Text below: more notes on this DNA, generated by a model
Told to the model about the DNA's origin: nothing
Database searches by the model: none
Seen by the model: only the letters and a program-made list of their open reading frames with translations
The DNA's letters: not shown here
Numbering within the stretch: position 1 is the stretch's first letter
NCBI GenBank assembly: GCA_963662175.1
Contig: OY759226.1
Span: forward strand, 24,350,446 to 24,414,445
Source: Aradus depressus
Lineage: Eukaryota > Arthropoda > Insecta > Hemiptera > Aradidae
Direction of reading: 5' to 3'
Length of the DNA: 64,000 bases

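Noticed and set aside
63539..63826. Extension of exon 46 by 96 codons
   Set aside because: A consensus donor GAG|gtaata and an in-phase acceptor at 63952 give continuous spectrin sequence without it.

Overview
The window is a 64-kb slice of one very large, intron-rich gene on the + strand: a spectraplakin (Drosophila short stop/shot; vertebrate MACF1/dystonin). The small A+T-rich introns, TTAGG-like SINE tails, mariner, hAT-like and Jockey-like repeats and the Shot-like layout suggest an arthropod, most likely an insect. I cannot name the species. No other cellular gene is supported on either strand.

Forty-seven exons (the last cut by the window edge) can be joined from 1465 to 64000 with GT...AG introns throughout. 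The phases agree at every junction, giving about 12.6 kb of coding sequence, 4208 codons, with no stop. Exons 1-7 (1465-9082) encode the C-terminal half of the plakin domain. Exon 8 (10482-10570) leads into exon 9 (13380-18750), one uninterrupted 5.37-kb exon made almost wholly of plakin (plectin) repeats. Exons 10-47 (23192-64000) encode a rod of about 19 spectrin repeats, interrupted by a Ser/Arg/Pro-rich linker (exons 23-24). The actin-binding CH domains lie upstream of the window; the EF-hand and GAS2 microtubule-binding modules lie downstream. Phases show that exons 8 and 9 can only be included or skipped as a pair (both out: exon 7 to exon 10 in phase 0), which matches the known optional use of plakin repeats in Shot isoforms.

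The introns hold many mobile-element remains. (1) A tRNA-derived SINE of about 340 bp in some 20 copies, several with target-site duplications (TSDs). (2) An unclassified family, here called F2, built of diverged subrepeats and ending in AAGTACATTGCCGGTG plus a T-run, often in sense just upstream of exons. (3) 5'-truncated non-LTR retrotransposon ends. (4) Mariner remnants. (5) Two non-autonomous hAT-like elements with 8-bp TSDs. (6) A large fold-back element. (7) Palindromic repeats with a hammerhead-ribozyme-like CUGANGA...GAAA core, a feature known from Penelope-like elements. At 48790-49845 a SINE carries both a LINE end and a hAT-like element, each with an exact TSD.

The most notable observations are the phase-locked plakin-repeat cassette with an uncharged hydrophobic segment inside it, the recurrent hammerhead-like cores, and a SINE inserted 22 bp before the 3' splice site of exon 12 whose TSD duplicated that exon's pyrimidine tract.
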